From positions 1 to 17,141 of the forward strand of contig CAYVGO010000051.1 in the NCBI GenBank assembly GCA_964450725.1: DNA of 17,141 nt. Reading direction: 5' to 3'. Positions 15,801-17,141 of the stretch are shown piece by piece. The position numbers were made by a program, and so were the translations under genes. The DNA comes from CAYVGO01 sp964450725. Lineage in GTDB: Bacteria > Bacteroidota > Bacteroidia > Bacteroidales > UBA932. The first letter of the stretch is position 1. The number at the start of each line of letters is the position of its first letter. The notes below the pieces were generated by a model. The model saw nothing but the letters and a program-made list of their open reading frames with translations, was not told where the DNA came from and made no database searches.

Positions 15801-17141
15801 ACAATTAAATGATACTCGCTATATTAGTAAAGAAATTAAAAGGTTGTTATCAAATATTGTTCGCGAGAAGGTAGAAAATGGGGAGTATGAACAAGAGCCT
15901 ACTTCTAAAAATGTAATTCCTGTAACGGGAGCCATTACAAGTATTTTAAAACAAGATTGGGGCATCAATGAACAATGGAATAAATTAGTTTTGCCGCGTT
16001 TTGAGCGATTGAACGAATTAACCCATTCGACTGATTTTACCTCAATAAGTAGAGAAGGGCATGTGATTCCAACGGTGCCATTTGAATTGAAAAAAGGATT
16101 TACAACAAAACGCATCGACCATCGTCATCATGCGATGGATGCGGTTGTAATTGCATGTACAACAAGAGAGCATGTACAATACTTGAACAATGAAAATGCA
16201 AAATCTCAAAAATTTGAAATACAGCGAGGATTAGCAAAATTATTACGCCGATTTGAAGAAATTGAAGTAACTAAAAAAGTAAAAAACAGTGATGATGTTT
16301 GGGTTGACAGTTCTGAAAAAATAAAAAAGCAAGTTCCCAAAGAGTATTTTAAACCTTGGGATACCTTTCCGCAAGATGTAAAAAGTGCCTTAGACGAAAT
16401 CATTGTAAGTTTCAAGAAAAACTTGCGAGTCATTAATAAATCCGTCAATCAGTATCAAAAGTTTGACGAAAAGGGCAAAAAACAACAAGTAAAACAAACT
16501 AAAGGAGACAGTTGGGCAATTCGTAAATCAATGCACAAAGACACTGTTTTTGGAGAGGTAAATTTGCGAAAGATAAAAGAAGTTTCTTTGAATATCGCCC
16601 TTGAAAACCCAAAATCAATAGTAGAGAAAGAGTTTAAAGAAAAAATCATTGAATTAAAAAACAATGGTTTAGATGTCAAGAAAATCAAGAAATATTTTGA
16701 CGATAATAAAGATGTTTGGAGTGATGTAAACCTCTCAAAAATAAAGGTTTATTATTTTACAAAAGAAACCAAAGAACGATTCTTTGCTACACGAAAACCT
16801 TTAGATACGAGTTTTGACAAAACGAAAATCATGGACAGCATTACTGATACGGGTATTCAAAAGATTTTATTGAAACATTTAGAACAAAAAGATAATGACC
16901 CTGAACTGGCATTTTCTCCCGAAGGTATTGAAGAAATGAATCGCAATATCAAAGCATTGAACAATGGTAAAAGTCATCAGCCTATTTTAAAAGTGCGTTG
17001 GTATGAAAAAGCTGATAAGTTTGCAGTAGGACAAACTCGTCATAAGCAAGATAAATTTGTTGAAGCCGCCAAAGGCACAAATCTTTTCTTTGCTGTTTAT
17101 CAAAAAGAAACCTGCAACAAAGCAGAAGATAAAACCGAAAT
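12841..17141 (+). CDS. cas9: CRISPR-associated endonuclease Cas9, type II-C (3' end beyond window)
   Basis: The frame from ATG 12841 (MKKILGLDLGTNSIGWAVVS) stays open to the window edge, 1433 codons plus two bases. Cas9 is the RNA-guided nuclease that cuts both strands of invading DNA. All nuclease motifs are visible: RuvC-I D8 in LGLDLGTNSIGWA; the Arg-rich bridge helix GRTDARGVRRLRERCLLRRE (about 64-83); RuvC-II E773 in IHVELGREMK; HNH H899 in YEIEHIIPKSRFFD with N922 in AEVNKLKDNQ; and RuvC-III H1097 and D1100 in DHRHHAMDAVVIA. The H899-N922 spacing equals that of the H840-N863 pair in SpCas9. The large recognition lobe and the KNAENYRWNYVEDKTYPCNE run resemble Bacteroides-type Cas9 proteins of about 1400-1500 residues, so few codons are likely missing. 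The stop, and presumably cas1, cas2 and the array, lie to the right. The protein appears catalytically intact. Confidence 0.95.
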   Translation, partial: MKKILGLDLGTNSIGWAVVSVIETEGGKLKPQKIDDMGSRIIPMDADEMGKFNSGTSVSKTKGRTDARGVRRLRERCLLRRERLHRVLNVLGFLPEHYANKIGWDRNEQKWFGKFLENQELKLAWQEINGKNQFLFMDSFQEMLVDFAENQPDLVANDKKVPLDWTIYYLRKKALTQKITKEELAWLLLNFNQKRGYYQLRGEDEEEGIKTAKTRKYFDKKVIRDIIDTGKEYKGLKILLVELEDGNKGKIFKKEIPQWIGLEKNIIATVNIDSDGNDKKDDDGLISQRFAIPTDAEWETEWKLIKLKTEKDLQDSQKTVGTFIYDSLLRNPSQKVRGKLVRTIERKFYREELEQILQKQSEFHVELKDKSLFQKCIKELYANNESHRNNIANYSIRDLFIKDILFYQRPLKSKKSLISDCPFEVRYFKGKDKNEVETIIKQPLKCIAKSNPLFQEFRLWKFIANLKIYEREKSIDIKKYQPSLFDNEPIKVKTKLQTDVDVTSEFLKNEEDYVALFEWLNDRKEVEQKTFLKYPAFGLKKNAENYRWNYVEDKTYPCNETRNLILNKLEKANISADFLTKEIEQYLWHILYSVEDKFEIEKALSSFASKYQLNAEFVDSFKNCKPFKKDYGSFSEKAIKKLLPLMRMGKYWSEDALDAKTKERIEKIITGEFDEKIKNRVRENTISLTAISHFKALPEWLASYIVYDRFSEVKEITKWGNVEDLEQYIKNFKQHSLRNPIVEQVILETLRTVRDIWENIQRNGGQIAEIHVELGREMKNPADKRKQMTSQITENENTNLRIKAMLMEFEKPEYNIDNVRPYSPTQQDILRIYEEYALGNLNKDDVDFDFVSKMAKNAQPTKIEITKYKLWLEQKYRSPYTNEMIPLAKLFTPAYEIEHIIPKSRFFDDSFSNKVICEAEVNKLKDNQLGYEFISNHHGEKVQIGTKTVTVLSVEGYEKFVKDNYANLKGKMKKLLMSDIEDKFIERQLNDTRYISKEIKRLLSNIVREKVENGEYEQEPTSKNVIPVTGAITSILKQDWGINEQWNKLVLPRFERLNELTHSTDFTSISREGHVIPTVPFELKKGFTTKRIDHRHHAMDAVVIACTTREHVQYLNNENAKSQKFEIQRGLAKLLRRFEEIEVTKKVKNSDDVWVDSSEKIKKQVPKEYFKPWDTFPQDVKSALDEIIVSFKKNLRVINKSVNQYQKFDEKGKKQQVKQTKGDSWAIRKSMHKDTVFGEVNLRKIKEVSLNIALENPKSIVEKEFKEKIIELKNNGLDVKKIKKYFDDNKDVWSDVNLSKIKVYYFTKETKERFFATRKPLDTSFDKTKIMDSITDTGIQKILLKHLEQKDNDPELAFSPEGIEEMNRNIKALNNGKSHQPILKVRWYEKADKFAVGQTRHKQDKFVEAAKGTNLFFAVYQKETCNKAEDKTE

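Noticed and set aside
12819..16688. Minus-strand reading frames of 62-129 codons across cas9
   Set aside because: They lie opposite a continuous cas9 frame with intact catalytic motifs and show no independent protein features.

Overview
The window looks like a chromosomal segment of a low-GC member of the Bacteroidota. Several things point there: promoter-like TAnnTTTG boxes, often with TTTG about 20 bp upstream; start codons without clear Shine-Dalgarno sequences; a TonB-dependent receptor; an HU-like/DUF4469 protein; a secreted GH2 beta-galactosidase; and a Cas9 of the large Bacteroidetes type II-C form. No tRNA, rRNA, insertion sequence or prophage gene was seen.

Layout, left to right. 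At the left edge a truncated secreted-protein gene (minus) diverges from a TonB-dependent outer-membrane receptor gene (plus, TTG start). A 494-bp gap follows, holding a long inverted repeat with nested hairpins and a near-perfect 21-bp palindrome. It leads into a gene for a 250-aa HU-like DNA-binding/DUF4469 protein. That gene converges on a KamA-family radical SAM aminomutase gene (minus), and between them lie five 23-bp tandem repeats, each built on the palindrome GTCTAACGTTAGAC. The kamA-like gene and a beta-galactosidase gene (plus) diverge from a 444-bp region with a promoter-like element for each. Downstream of the beta-galactosidase come an inositol-monophosphatase-family gene and a BamA/TamA-like beta-barrel gene, both plus and possibly co-transcribed. 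They converge on a murA-type gene (minus).

The right end carries a type II-C CRISPR-Cas locus. cas9 starts at 12841 and runs off the window after 1433 in-frame codons without a stop; all RuvC and HNH catalytic residues are visible. In the murA-cas9 gap, on the minus strand, is a convincing tracrRNA gene: a TTTG-N20-TATCTTTG promoter, an anti-repeat, a nexus-like hairpin and a strong GNRA-loop terminator with eight U residues. The tracrRNA is divergent from cas9 and points at murA, whose promoter-like box begins one base beyond the U-tract. The tracrRNA was found from sequence structure alone, and it predicts the 5' part of the CRISPR repeat, which must lie outside the window. Apart from Cas9 and its tracrRNA the genes are envelope, nutrient-uptake and metabolic functions with no obvious shared pathway.
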